Shown here one piece after another: positions 43,049 through 55,120 of a stretch of 64,000 nucleotides of DNA. This DNA comes from Gracilaria gracilis (Eukaryota; Rhodophyta; Florideophyceae; Gracilariales; Gracilariaceae), in NCBI GenBank assembly GCA_030374805.1, contig JARGSG010000222.1:1-64000 (forward strand), written 5' to 3'. The notes below the pieces were generated by a model. It worked only from the letters and a program-made list of their open reading frames with translations. It had not been told where the DNA came from and ran no database searches. Every line of letters begins with the position of its first letter. The stretch's first letter is position 1. Made by a program: the position numbers and the translations under genes.

Positions 43049-43999
43049 TTATTCCAACCCTGCATTCGGATCCTGAGTCTCAGTTTCCCTAAATGAAAAG
43101 TTGAAGAACTCCAACGGAACACTCTCTCCATTCTCGTACACCCTCCTAGCCCCAAACCGGATTCCAACCCCTCCCAGCCTCTTCTCCTCCTGCTCCTCCA
43201 GTATGCACCCCGCCGTTCGAACAGCCGCCACCGCACTACCAAACCCAGCTAGTAACGCTGCACCCAGCAGCTGCAACGGCACACACCCTCCCATCCTCTT
43301 CCACCATTACCCCACCCTTTCGCCTCTTCCTCAGCCGACTTCCCCCAACCTGCCGTCTATACCCTTCCCTGCTCCTCCCCTTCAAACTCCCACGTCCACC
43401 AAGAGAGCCAGACGTCACCGGTGACCCTTTCTCTCTTCCCGCCTCCCTCCCAACGCCTCCTTCCCTCACCAGCTCCTTCACCTCCAACAACAATTGGCAC
43501 GCCTTCTCCACCTGTCCCACTTGCGCCTCCAACACCTCCACACGTCTCTTCAGCCCCATATTATCCCTCCTCAGCGTCAGCAGCTCCCTCCCAACGCACT
43601 CTACCATCCCACTTACATGCCTTCCAGTCCCCATTCCAGCCAACTTCATCCTTTTCCGAATCGTCGAAATCAAATCCATTGGCACCCCAATCTCTGACAC
43701 ACTCAGTACCACCCCTCCTATCTCACCAACCATCTCAGGAAGCCAGTCGTCCCAATGCTCCTTCAGATTCCCTTCAAGCCTTTTCAACCGCTCCTCCATC
43801 TTCGCCGTAAAACTCTTCTCCGGTCCCCCATCGCCTCCACCCCCATCACCCCCACCTCCCTCTCCATCCTCACTTCCCTCCTTTTCCTCCATGCAAACCT
43901 TGTCCCCACCCTCCTCCTTCCTTCCCGGTGGCGTCTCTGGTAGCTTTGTCCGTGAAGCAGAGCCACTAGCTCCTCGTCTTCGACGTACCCATTCGACAT
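43049..43999 (-). pseudogene. Coiled-coil protein of unknown function (about 300 aa, broken)
   Basis: The main frame runs from about 43930 to 43236. Flanking pieces in other frames (43999 side, MSNGYVEDEEL; 43294-43049 side, VPLEFFNFSF) continue the same protein-like composition. Features: a glycine/aspartate-rich acidic stretch, a short amphipathic region (EERLKRLEGNLKEHWDDWLP), a helical coiled coil (LRRDNMGLKRRVEVLEAQVG) and a basic region (GSRLRKRRKGG) that could be a nuclear signal. I recognise no family. At least two breaks separate the pieces. It lies on the same strand as, and about 1.6 kb from, the long ParB/oxygenase-like gene and shares its G-rich coding strand. The two may belong together, but nothing proves it. 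Confidence 0.5.
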
Positions 44000-44490
44000 C
44001 TCAGATATAACGGCGGTTCACGATAACGAAGATAGATAAGAACAAGCGAGATGAACCCAACAGTTGCTGCACTCCCCCCCCACTCCGCACACCCGTGGCA
44101 CAGTCGGTCACACACCCACTTGCGCTGCACAACTCTCTGTACCCCATTCAGATCCACTTCTATTTCCCGCCATTCCACACACTTTTTTATTTTTTTCCTA
44201 GAAATCTCCACATTTTCCCAACCTCGGTCCCTACCTTATCCCAATGAAACCCCTGATGCACCATCTCTCAAGTACCAACGGTACCATAAACTCTTACTTT
44301 CTTTGCTTTATTTCACTGCATACCTTCTCATAAACACACTTTTCGACCCTACCTCCTGTACAGCCCTGCTGCCCATTTCTTTCCATAACCGAATCATAAA
44401 AATCCCCTCATCCCCTTGAACATTTTTTTACATGACCAAAACTCCAGCTCAGTCGTGTACTTAAAGCTTTTCTTACTCCTTAAAATGTAG
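44000..44490. other. Spacer between broken genes
   Basis: Strongly pyrimidine-rich on the plus strand. Open frames on both strands lack any recognisable domain. It may contain decayed promoter or 5' parts of the neighbours. The frame of the ketopantoate-reductase-like gene is also open just upstream of a TAG at 44488-44490, so its 5' end may lie here. Confidence 0.4.
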
Positions 44491-45395
44491 ACCACTTTCC
44501 TTTCACAGCTACCAGTACCCGACAGTTTCCAACAGCCCATACCTTCAGTCAAACAAACTCATCCCAATAAGCTCCTATTCATCTCCCTTCGTTTTAAAAT
44601 CATCCCAGCTGTTTTCGTAGGTAGAGGCCGTATTGGCATCATGCATTACAACAATGGTTTCCCTCGGGACACCTTTCTCTCCATCGAAGACTTCATTTCC
44701 GCAGATTGCATTCCGCAAGGTCCAATCTTCTTCTGTGGCAGGAACGACCTTCAGGAAGAATTAATTCTATATTGTCCAGCATCAAAAAGACGAGACTTAG
44801 TCTTCATTCATAATGGTCACATTCCTCCCATCCTTTCCCAACACTGAATTGAGCACTGCACACGAGCCACTCTTTATATTGCCGTTCCCACTGTCGGCGT
44901 CTCCCCACAGGATGGTGTCACGCCTCTCTCTCCCGATGGTCTAACCACAGCCACCGGAAAGTGGGCTCTGGCAATAGCTGAACGCCTCTGGACCGCAGGT
45001 CTCACTTGCAGTATCGTCGACGAAAACGCTTTTTTCAAGTCTTACTACCAAAAGCTCGTTGGGATCTCTTCCTTCAATCTCGTCGGTTCTTCATTTGGAT
45101 TCGTTACCATGCATGAAGTCACTACCAAATACAAAACTATTGTCTCACCTATAATGAAAGAGTTTCTAGGGATAGTCACCTTCAACACAGGTCTCTCCTT
45201 CAATATCCCTTCTACAGTGGAATCCCTTCTGGAATACGGCAGCACCCTTACTTCCTTCCCAGCCTCTTTCTTGGAGTAGGAATCCAGAAATGCTTACTTC
45301 TATCTCACCTCTGCAGACGAAAAACTAGCCGGAAGGCAGGACCCTGCCCCTTTCCACACCAACTATGTCAATGTTCTTAGACATCACATTCTCTA
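44491..45395 (+). pseudogene. Ketopantoate-reductase-like NAD(P) oxidoreductase (in-frame stops)
   Basis: The plus-strand frame reads about 300 codons in one frame. A Rossmann-type GRGRIG lies in AVFVGRGRIG. GPIFFCGRNDLQEE and RRDLVFIHNGHIPPIL follow, then a helical half (TGKWALAIAERLWTAGL) and a C-terminal SRNAYFYLTSADEK. This pattern (GxGxxG, RND, DLVF-x-NG, then RNxYFY near the end) is what I know from algal and plastid ketopantoate-reductase-like proteins; the assignment is from memory of the family and is tentative. In-frame TGA (44845-44847) and TAG (45278-45280) interrupt it, so it is probably a recent pseudogene. The true start is not clear. It lies between two minus-strand broken genes. 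Confidence 0.55.
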
Positions 45396-45558
45396 GTAGT
45401 TGGAACAGATTTTAAACCTTGTACTCGTTGCAACTACACACATAACCCGTTTCTGGTCTCCAATTTTTTTAAGTTGCCGCTTACACAAATCACCTGTTCA
45501 CTTTTTATTTCAAGTCTCTATCACAAACAAACACAACAGTATAAGTGCTACATTATAC

Positions 45559-48500
45559 CTACTCATCGTTGTCATCCATTATCATCTGTCCTTCCTCGTA
45601 ATCCCTATCTGTATTCTCAGCAGGGCCACCTGACATCTCTTCATCTTCCTCTTCGTACTCGTCCTCTCTATCTTCTATATCTTCCATTTCACTCTCTTCC
45701 TCCAAACCTTCATCATCGTCCAGCTGGTCTTTTGGGTCTTCTTCTAGCCCAAAGTCCTCATCTACGAACTTTGGCCGAAACGCTGGCTCCCTGTGCACCG
45801 CGTCAGGGGGCTTGTATCCTTCAGGTACAAAGTACATGTGATATCTCAGGCAATTCTCTTTCACCAATGCATCCATGTACTCAGCTCCCGCATGAAACAC
45901 ATCCCCTCTCCCCCTAAAAACAGAGTAGGGCGGAACCCTGAACTTCTTCACAACCATTGTACGTGATAACCTCCTCAAACTATTGTCATCCGTCACATAC
46001 ATATTGTGTGACCTCCCACAAACCCATACCAAAAATGAACTCCCCCCAGAAGCCATCACGAAGAACCCCGGAATTTCTCCCTTATCCTTCTCCACAATCG
46101 TCAACCCTCTAAAATCAGTGTGCAACGCCTGCCTTGGGCATCCCTCCCCCGTACACAACACACGCTCTCCGGTCTGCGGCGTATACATCCTTTTCTTCGC
46201 CTTGCTGTTGTTACAAAGGCAAAGAGCGGATGCAATTTGCCCAAACCTCGCATCCCCAACAACACCCGCTTTCTCACCATCATCACAATTTTCTCATCAG
46301 ATTCCATGCAATCAACAATCCCATTCTCGGTCGTAATATATCGTCCAATTCCCTGCATCCTGTCCCCATCATCTTTTCCTTCCCCCGCGTTGATGATCAG
46401 ATGCCATTTCGTTCGGTTCTCTTCAAACTTCAAGCCTGGCTGCTCCTTGAAGTCCTTCTCGAAAAACTCCAGCAACCACATCTTCATCCACCATAACGCC
46501 CCTCTTCTTCGCCTCCTCTGACATACCTTCGTCAGTTCCGAAGTGTTCCAAAACACAGAAACCCCTGTCCATCAATTCCATTCTCTTCGCCGAAAAGTAC
46601 TCTCGAGCGAGATCATCCCTCTCCATCGCCGCTTTCCAAACAGCTTCTTCCTGCCCTCTCGCCTTTCCCTTCAACGGAAGCTTCACCCCAAGAACTGGTT
46701 CTTTCGTGCTACCCAGCTCCTTGTGCACATTCTGGGCGGCATGCCAGTACACCGCGTGATGGACCGCTCTCAAATCCCCCACCCCCAAACACCCCGCCCT
46801 GTGCCCCTTTCGCAAATGAATCATCTCCATCCACGATTGCTGATGTTTCACTGCATTCTTCCTTCCCGGCCACTCACTCGGTAGCGCATTTGCAAGACCC
46901 GTTCATGACATATCCGATCCAACAGCCCACTCACATGCTTTATTCATCTCTTTCGGTGGTTTCTCGGGATTCTTATCTTCAAATCCACACATGTTTTTTT
47001 CCTGTACCCCTTCTTCCTCGTCCTGAACAAACCTACTATCGTTCTCACTGCCACCACTTTCATCCTCGCTCGACGAAACCAAATATATTTTCTGTTCTTT
47101 GAAGGGCTTCTTCACTGCCGGCTTCGCCATATTCCTGAATAAAGTAACGACCTCCATTGGTATATCTCCAGAAGAGGTCTTCACGGTGCTCTTCTTCATC
47201 CTCTTCGGAGCAGGCTGGATTTCTACCTCATCCTCATCGTTAGTAAGATCAATTAACCTCCTCTTCTTCTTCTTCTTCTTGCTCCCAGCCTTGCTACTCC
47301 AATCTTCTTTCAGCCGGCTCGAGCAATCTTTTTCCGTGTGCTCCGCCTCAACCCTGACGGCTCTGCTTCAGGGTCTTCCCCCTGCATGGAAGCTTCCAAC
47401 AACATGGGAGCTTCTTCTGCCTCTTTAGATGCTGCGGTTGACGTACCCTCACCTACACCCACGACTTCAAACACCTCCTCCCCCACCTCCTTCACCTCCT
47501 CTGAAGTTTGGAGCGATACTTTGAAAATTTCTTGAAGTTTGTTACCCGCCATCTTCACCCTTCTAGACACCATTCCGTCCCATAAGCGCCTCGCACCGCC
47601 AAGTTCTATTTTTGCTGTTTGCATACCCAGATATTCCATCACAGACACATTCTTTCCTCCTAAGTTGAATACCGTCTGCAATACTTCTCCAACACTAATC
47701 TTCTTCTTCTTCCCAGTGAGATTACATAGGTTGTACATACCTATGGTACTTGAAAGAAGTGCTTCCTCATGTCTTCAAAACTACCTGCTCTCGTAGAAGA
47801 AGACAACCTCAGTTCCACATGTTATTGCAAGCAACGTACGACAAATCGAAACTGCCCATCGGTGAGACCCATCAGGAGGTCACTTGAGACATGCGTCAAT
47901 GTCAGGGTTGGACCCTCTTCACACACCTTCTCAAAGCACTCCAAAAGCCCCTCACATTCCACAAACCTCAGAGCCAATGTCGCGTAACGAGTCAAGTGAC
48001 GCACGCTGTAGTCACCGATAGCCTCACTTGTCTTCAAAGCACCAGCTAACTGCTTCGAAATAATGCTCTTCACGTCCACATATGACTCGTCCACGACGTG
48101 CTGCACAAAAGATAACGTGCTATGAACTTTGTCTGCAAACGACATCTTCAGCACATTCGAACTCATCTCGTTCAGAAGATTGCCAAGTCCTAGTACCTCG
48201 TTCATTGTGATGGCCTTCTCATTCTTTCTTCGGCACAGCACAACATCCAAAGAATGGACTATATCCACACACTTCCCGCCTTCCCCATTTAAGTCTCGGA
48301 GCACAAGAATTCGGTGATATCCTTCTATGAGGGTTACGGGCACAACAATTCTCCCATCAACAACTATTTAGTTCACATCATACTCCCCTAGAGATGCCAC
48401 AGCAATCGAACCTGCTGACGGAAGCCACCCAAAGTTGCGACATTTCATCATCGTCGCCCCCTTGTGTCCCAGATTCACACTTCGTACTGTCTTCTTCGGG

Positions 48501-49363
48501 ATTTCAATCATCTCTATATCCATCGTCAACCTGTGCTGAACGTAGTCAGCGACGGAAATCTTCTTGAGAGACAGGGTGCTGTCCACCTCCTCCAACGGAA
48601 CACTGTCTCTTTCATCGAACAAGTCCTCCCCCGGGTCAGTAAGCGGAGCCTTACTCGTCTGTAAGACCTCCACAGTATCGTCATCGGAGTCCTCTATGAT
48701 GCTGAAGCTCACTCCCACGGGCTTCTTCATCCCGTGAGAAGACTTTTCTAGAGTTTTGGAAGCTTCCTCAGCAGGTTTCTCGACCTCCAGAGCAACCACG
48801 TTCTCAGGCTGAGATGTAGAAGACTTGCCAGCCTCGGACTCTGAAGTAGGACTTTGCAGAATCTCGATAAGTTCCATCATCGACGTATCCCACGCATACA
48901 AGGCAGCCCAGAATAACTCGCTCAGCGTACTTGGTGGGTCTTCAGGACCTTAAAAACGGTAAGGGTACTTCGCGTTTCCATCACTTATAATTTTCGTCCT
49001 CCAGACCACAACCAAGTCTTCACCTTCTAGGGCAGTCGCGCGTAGAACATGCCCATGAAGCGAACGGCAAAGAGTCTTCCAGGCACCACCGGCGGACCCC
49101 ACACCTCTCACCTCCGCGGTTCCCACTTTCATCCTGCTCTTTTCTTTTCCAACCGTCACAAAAAAATGCACCGCATCGCCGCCTTTCACTACCGGCATAG
49201 CAGCGGGCGAAACCTTCTTCGTCATTGCTCGGGATGGTGGCATACGCGGCGTAGTGCCCTTTGCCCTCCCTCTCCCTCGTGTTAGGGGCGGCATTTCTGA
49301 CACCCCTGCACTTGGGTTCGGTTGTCTTGAATCCCGCCCCCTTTTATGCTTGCGGGGCGGCAT
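45559..49363 (-). pseudogene. Long broken gene: ParB-like part and 2OG-Fe(II)-oxygenase-like C-terminus
   Basis: Protein-like sequence covers almost 3.8 kb on the minus strand in co-linear pieces. N-terminus: basic, MPPRKHKRGRD. Next is an acidic Ser/Glu-rich linker. Near 48340-48250 comes VPVTLIEGYHRILVLRDLN, resembling the G-x-HR box of ParB/sulfiredoxin-fold domains, preceded by SIAVASLGEYD. A helical part follows, then a Lys-rich run with IDLTNDEDE, like a nuclear signal plus a SUMO-interaction motif (near 47260-47230). From about 46600 on, MDRGFCVLEHF, then QALHTDFRGL (H-x-D) and RGDVFHAGAEY with a following RYH, are arranged as in double-stranded beta-helix Fe(II)/2-oxoglutarate oxygenases. 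The C-terminus is Asp/Glu-rich. About six to eight breaks; no longer functional as it stands. Whether this is a host gene or part of a mobile element is open. Confidence 0.6.
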
Positions 49364-50001
49364 CGCAGTTACACGCAGCTGATAGAATCGAAAAGGTTGT
49401 TTACGACCGTCGAGAACGCTCGCGAGATCGGTCAGCTAGTTGTAACTTTCACTCCCGTTCCTTTCCGTCTACTTCATCACGGATGCCCGTCCGCTCAGTA
49501 TTAATTTAAACTATACACTGTGCCTATATAAAATTTCATAGCATAATCGCGGAACGGTTACAAAGCTACATCAACCAACCAACATCTGTAGTACACTTCT
49601 ACAACAATGTTTGAGGAATAAAGAAAAAAATAATATTTGTGGTGGACTAATTTCACTCTGAGACAGCGGAACGAGGTCTCTACAAGAAAAAATTTTCAAA
49701 ATTATGAGTGTAGCCTGAGTGTAATTGGATTGAACTGTGTTATTTTGAATGTAATTGGAGTTCAAATGATCCTTACTCTCTTTATGTGTACATCTTTCGA
49801 GGTGCATATCCCGATCAACTGGAAGCCAATTGGAGCAGTTCGATCAGGACACAGTCGTCGGAACATATTTCTGCATTGCTGATGCTCACTGCTCAAAATC
49901 CATTCGTTCTCCACTTGCACTCCGTCTCACTACTCTTGTTTCTTATTGATGCCGCCAAGGTCACATCCTAACAAAGCTCCGTCTGCGTATTGCGCGTCAA
50001 C
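49364..50001. other. AT-rich intergenic region
   Basis: No gene is seen. The sequence separates two minus-strand genes; short frames lack any domain. The AT content around 49600-49760 fits a promoter/terminator spacer. Confidence 0.5.
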
Positions 50002-51308
50002 TCAAGCTCCACGGAGCCGCGTCGCCGTCGCGTCGTCGCGCATCACCGCCACCACTGCGTCGGCGTACTCCTCGCCCGAGATCAGCAGCAGGCCCTTGCT
50101 TCCATTGCGAATTATGTGGCTCTCCACGCCACTCCTGCAGTACGCCATCACCACCAGCCCGTGCGCCTGCAGCCCCACCACCGAGATTCCAAAGTACTCG
50201 AAGCGCATCCTGTGAACGGCCACCCATGCGCGTTTCAGCGTGCTCTCCACCTCCTCGCTGGGCGCGTTTACACAAACCGTCACCGCCAACCATTTTTCCT
50301 CCGCGACCTGCGCAGTCTTCCAGTGCGTTGGAGATCCCTGTCGTTGCGCACGCCTCCAATCATTACCACTCTGCACTTCACGTCCGCGTGCTTGTCGCGC
50401 AACACGCGCATCATCTGCAACTGCAGCTCATGGTTCTTCTCGGCGCAAAACTGGCTTAGAGACAGAATCAACCCGTGCTCGCGTTCCACATCCTCCAGCT
50501 GCATATTCAACTTGCACGGCGGGAAGAAGCGATGGATTCGCCCACTTCAAAGTGCGCGCAAGTGCGAAGCGATCCAACTCGAATTCGCCACTTTGATATC
50601 CACAAATCGCGCTGTCGACCCATACAACATGGCGAACAGCTTGTAGTACCCCACCTTCACAACTGCCTTTACGCGCGAAGAAGCAATGCTTGCGTCGTTA
50701 TTAAACTGCTTCTTTCTTGAGCGTACCAACCACAGCATGTCGGTTGAGATGGTAGGGTAATGTACGTATGCCATCGTCTCAGCGCCCAGCAGCTTGGGCA
50801 CAATCAACGCGAAGCTCTGATTGGCGGTGTCCACAACAAGTTCAACCGGCTGTTTCGCATAAGTTTTGGCATTCATACGCGAAGCGCCCAAAGCCTGGCG
50901 CAACAACGTGAAACGGGAATATCTAAAGCCATGAACTAGAGGAGCAAGCTCCGATATATGAACCGGTTCGATATCAATCTCAGGCAGGTCCAGTCCAAAC
51001 TGTGAACCAACTCGCTGGCCAGACGTTGCCCCTGCGTTTGAAACGCTTACGCCCGCGCTCTTCCATGCCGAGTATATCACGATGTGACTGTGCAGCCACA
51101 ACTTCTTCAGTGCGAGTACAGCGCACCAGAGAACGCGTTCACCGCCACCATCGTCAAGACTGTGCGGGTGCAGAAATCCAATCGACCGCGATCGGTGTCG
51201 AAGCTCGATGAGATCATTGCGCTTTCGACGCAGGTTCTTGCGAAATCCCAGAGACGCCAACAGCACCAAAAGCACCGCAAAGGTAACTAACGCATAGTGA
51301 GAAACCAT
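50002..51308 (-). pseudogene. ALG11: GDP-Man:Man3GlcNAc2-PP-dolichol alpha-1,2-mannosyltransferase (ALG11), decayed
   Basis: ALG11 adds the fourth and fifth mannoses to the dolichol-linked N-glycan precursor on the cytosolic face of the ER. The frame starts at ATG 51308 with a hydrophobic membrane anchor (ALVTFAVLLVLLASLGF) and continues with GFLHPHSLDDGGGERVLW, YVHYPTISTDML, KLFAMLYG and NSSWIASHL, all ALG11/GT4 landmarks. Then ILSLSQFCAEKNHELQ and the C-terminal EYFGISVV follow. An in-frame TGA (50547-50549) replaces the usual Trp after HLRAL. A frame change lies near 50330 after VRNDRDLQRTG. AWVAVHRMRFEYFGISVV departs from the family's H-x-M-x-x-E-HFGI core. The C-terminus is short. These changes point to a pseudogene; single-base sequencing errors could explain the frame change but not the substitutions. 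Confidence 0.9.
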
Positions 51309-51814
51309 CTTGTGAAGCCTGTAGCCGAGAAAACACCAATCGTTAACAAGCAAGAAGACTTTGGTGCCAACACACAACAAAGTGGGGTCTGTACGTAGTC
51401 AGCAACTCCAAGCTCGACCGCGCTCAAGAAAGAAAGAGACAGGCCGGGGAAGAAGGTGCTGCGCGACCAAACGTGGCGAGAACGACAGGATCCGAAGAGA
51501 GGGGTGGGAGCTAGCACGTGCGACGATCAGTCGGACACTCCGCCAGCGCAGCGTGTCTTCAATGTCTGTGTAGCACACGACGAACTGCCTCAGCCAGTTT
51601 TAGAGCGACAGTGAGCTTTCATTTACGCATTTAGTGCGCCTCGTTGCGTCCACCACCGCGCAGGCGCTTCCCTTTCGAGGAGCAGCAATTCTTCCTGCAA
51701 ACTACCGTGCCATACGCTTGGCCGTTTGCTCGAAGAGCCCAACAAAGCAACCTGCTGGCGTCCATTCAAGCCAAAGCGCACAGCACTTTACCCATGGACA
51801 CTGTCCATGGCATG
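51309..51814. other. Region between ALG11 and RPT5 remnants
   Basis: Probable promoter side of the ALG11 remnant and the broken 3' side of the RPT5 remnant. A plus-strand frame near 51630-51800 reads 60 codons without a recognisable domain. I see nothing else that I can support. Confidence 0.4.
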
Positions 51815-52778
51815 GTTAGTGGCAGCAACCACCTTGATATTGTCATCGGAAGAAAAGCCGTCAAGTTGATTGAGCAACTCAAGCATAGTTCTCTGCACCT
51901 CTCGATCGCCACTCAACTCGGAATCAAATCGCTTGGTACCAATGGCATCCAATTCATCAATAAAGACAACGGTGGGACCCTTTTCCTTCGCCAGCGCAAA
52001 AGCATCACGCACAAGTTTTACACCATCGCCAATGAACACCTGCACAAGTTGTGAACCCGCAATTTTCAAGAACTTAGCGTTTGTATGCGCAGCACACGCA
52101 CGAGCTAAAAGCGCCTTTCCAACACCGGGGGGCCATACATAAGCACACCCTTCGGTGGTAGAATTCCTAAAGCATCGAAACTCTCCTTTTAAGTTAAGGG
52201 TAGTACAACGGCTTCTACAAGCTCTTGGTTTAGCTTGTCAAGTCTATCGACGTCTGCGTACGACTCTGTGTGCTTCTCGTCAACCTCCATGGCCTTGACT
52301 CGTGAGTCGTACTGCAGGCCGTTTTTCCAGAATAGGATAAGAATCTTTGTTGAAGCCAACGAGATAGCCTGCCTTGAGCTCTTCCGCCAGAACAAGTCCA
52401 ATGAAAGACAGGAATATAGTCTTTCTAGTCGAAGGCTTGAGCACAACAGCCATTCCCTTGCGCTGCGAGTCAAGATCGACGTTAGCGCCCAGCCTCCTCA
52501 TCCTTTTCCTCGATATCAAGAATCTCGACGATATTTCCGACCAGATACGGAAGCTGCTTGTTGAGATTGACTTTGTCTGTGTTGAGACGGATCTTCTCCG
52601 CGGTGTGGTTCTTCTCGTATGTGAGACGCTGACTCTCGCTACGAAGCACCTTCACCTCAGCCTCTAACAAGCGCACGCGCCTGAGTAACTCGTCGACGGG
52701 CGCGTGGAGGATTTCTTGGTCTAGCGAGTCATCTTGCATGAGCTCGCCGGCGATATCGCCGAGCGCAGCGGCGGCCAT
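51815..52778 (-). pseudogene. RPT5: 26S proteasome regulatory ATPase RPT5 (S6A), truncated and broken
   Basis: RPT5 is one of six AAA ATPases in the base of the 19S proteasome cap. ATG 52778 starts an N-terminal coiled coil ([19 protein letters not shown]). The OB-domain stretch [19 protein letters not shown] and the linker [17 protein letters not shown] follow, then the AAA core: Walker A as [10 protein letters not shown] (Thr of GKT changed), Walker [19 protein letters not shown] and [18 protein letters not shown]. The remnant ends at AATN near 51815, so the sensor/arginine-finger and C-terminal third are gone. Frame changes lie near 52485 and 52330, an in-frame TAA is at 52189-52191, and one base is missing inside Walker A near 52130. 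Normal length is about 420-440 residues; about 320 are represented. A functional copy must exist elsewhere, since the subunit is essential. Confidence 0.92.
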
Positions 52779-53100
52779 GTTTGAGCGACGCGACGCGAAG
52801 AAGCTGAGGAAAGACAAACGCCACGAACGGGGTGCAGTCGCGATGGAGCGCGAATTGCAGCTTCTGGCTCGGAGCTGATGGACACCTTGTGAAGGCAGTT
52901 TGCGAACGCGGCAGCTTTCGTTTACGCACTGCACGCGTGGCAGGTGGAGGCACGCAATCCCATACTTGTGTGTCAACTACAACGACACAAATTAATTAGA
53001 CGGGTGCACACTAGCAATTATTCATGTGTGCAATTGACCCCGCCCACCAGAGACCAGTCCTTTCTATCATCTCCAGTCTTCCTCCCACAGGTCAACAAGA

Positions 53101-55120
53101 TGTGGGCGTTGTTCTGCTTCGCCATTACGCCGGGCTCCATTGCGCCCGCGGCGCTTGCCGATGCTCCTGCGCGCGCCTTCAAGGTGGTTTCCGCGCTGCG
53201 TCGACGGTGCAACGCGCGTCGGCTGGTGCGGCGCGACAAAAAGGTGTACGTGCTATGTGAGGTGCATCCACGCTACATGCAACGTGAGGGGAAGGGAGGA
53301 TCCGTCTACCGTTGCCGTCCTTGACCTGATCCTGCATGCCGCCGTGGAGCATCACGATTTGAAAACGCTAGAACTACGAAATATCGCCTCTGCATCTGGA
53401 AGCTACTCTTTCCAGAAGAACGGATGCTATAAAGTGGGAACTTTTCGCCGGTCAGCTCCAAGACATTGCGTTCAATCTCGCACAACCGCCTATGAACATG
53501 TGAAAAATTTTCGGGCCAGCAACGCTGAACAAAGAATGGCTAGCGTTTGTCTGCGTAGGATATGCACAAGTAAAAAGGTGGTTTTCCAGAGCGGAAGGAA
53601 GGGACGCAACCACGACTTGTTTGCAGGCGATTTCCATGAGTTGCGTGTGCTTGTTGTCGTTTGCTCGTTGAGGTGATGGAGTGCAACGATCGCCAGAGAA
53701 TGTTATGGAGAAGATTGTGTTACGCTCAGTGTACTGTATCTGGAATGGCCAGTAAGTGGCCTGACAACATGTTGACATTCTTAGCACTTGTACCTTTTCG
53801 GTGCAGGACTTGTTGGCCTCGTTCCGACCGTGGGTGTATCAGAGTGACCAGCCGCTTACTACCGAATTTGACTTTCCCCTACAACGAGAGCGTTGTTGGC
53901 AGACCCATTGGATTCTTCCATCTACTGTGCAATGCGTCTCGAAACAAGATGATGTCTTCAAGCTTCAAGCGCAACGGAGGGAGCCGAAGACACAGCATTT
54001 GTACCAATCTGTACTACCTATGAGCAATTCTGTTCCGCCTTTGCTCAATCGGCATAACTACGCTGTACGCCGCACCCAGACTGAAGTATTCTACGATGAT
54101 AATCAATTGTTTGAAGACACCTCAGAACATGATCAAAGCCCAATACCATCGTCTCGTGACTCTTTCGAAGAGTTTGATATTGCTTCTTTCTTTCACCAGC
54201 AAACACAAGCACAGAGACAAACTTCCGTCTACGCGACAAACCCAAAGCCGTTCTTTGCAAAACAGTCGTCATCCGTGTTCCTACCAGACGCTGTTGATAC
54301 GTATGCAGAAGGTCATTTACTTCTTGTTTGCTACGAACACAAACTAGAGCTGCACCATGTACCAAGCCATCGTGACTACAATGCATTAAATGAATGCATT
54401 GCCCCACAGATCCAGAAGCTTGACAGCCTTCATTTGGAACGCAATTCTCGCAGTCTGGGTGTTCAAATCATGTTCACAAACGTTATCGAAGTCGCCCCAC
54501 TACGCCTGCTTGTATGCACAGCCGTAAACACTGGAGTGCTGCTTGTTCGTATTTTGCGTGCAATGTCCGATACATCCATTGACAAACCGTCATTGTTCAT
54601 CGAACGTATCATCCCTGCCTCTATAGCCGTGGCTGGAACCTGTGTCATTGAGCGCCCCGGTCAAAATTTTGCCGAGTACTGCGCCGAACTGTGGATTATC
54701 ACCTTTGACGGCTGTCTCTAGTGCTGGGAACTCACCCAAGGCGGATCCGAATTGGATATCTCAACCCCGTTATGATGGATCTCAAGCTCATATCCAACAT
54801 AACCTTTCGATTCTGTCGTGGATTTTCACGTGCAGCCTCAGGCTTCCATGTGTACAGTGCGAGCATGGAGATGGCTTAGGGAGATGACGTGTCGTCGGGT
54901 GGCTCACATTTGACCTGTGCCGTTGTCAAGACGTTCTCGCGAAACCCTAGAGAGAAGCAGCTCACGTTCCACACGCAGAGAATCTTGCGATCGACAGTGT
55001 GTGCCCGTTTAATGGATACTTCACTGTGGGACTGCGATTTGAGAATCTGAAAGGTTTCTCGCTCTCAGTGCAAAGCGGAAGTGTTGACGCGCGAATTCGA
55101 AAAGCATGGCGATAAGCTTC
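53101..55120 (+). pseudogene. Unknown gene with beta-propeller-like part, decayed or spliced
   Basis: Coding-like sequence on the plus strand appears in several frames. It begins near 53101 (MWALFCFAI, then VYVLCEVHPRYMQREG), continues near 53320-53660, and has its longest open part at 53801-54721 (306 codons) with polar linkers and a half containing LRLLVCTAVNTGVLLVRIL. It ends in ELWIITFDGCL, then CWELTQGG after a TAG at 54719-54721, which reads like a WD-repeat blade. A GTGCAG just before 53807 could be a 3' splice site. Traces continue to about 55110 (GLRFENLKGFSLSVQSG). I do not recognise the family. Part of its 5' end resembles 56815-56995. Introns and pseudogene damage cannot be separated by eye. 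Confidence 0.45.

Noticed and set aside
43101-43810. Proline/serine-rich plus-strand proteins at 43.1-43.9 kb
   Set aside because: The plus strand is pyrimidine-rich opposite a G-rich coiled-coil coding strand; the minus-strand translation is far more protein-like.
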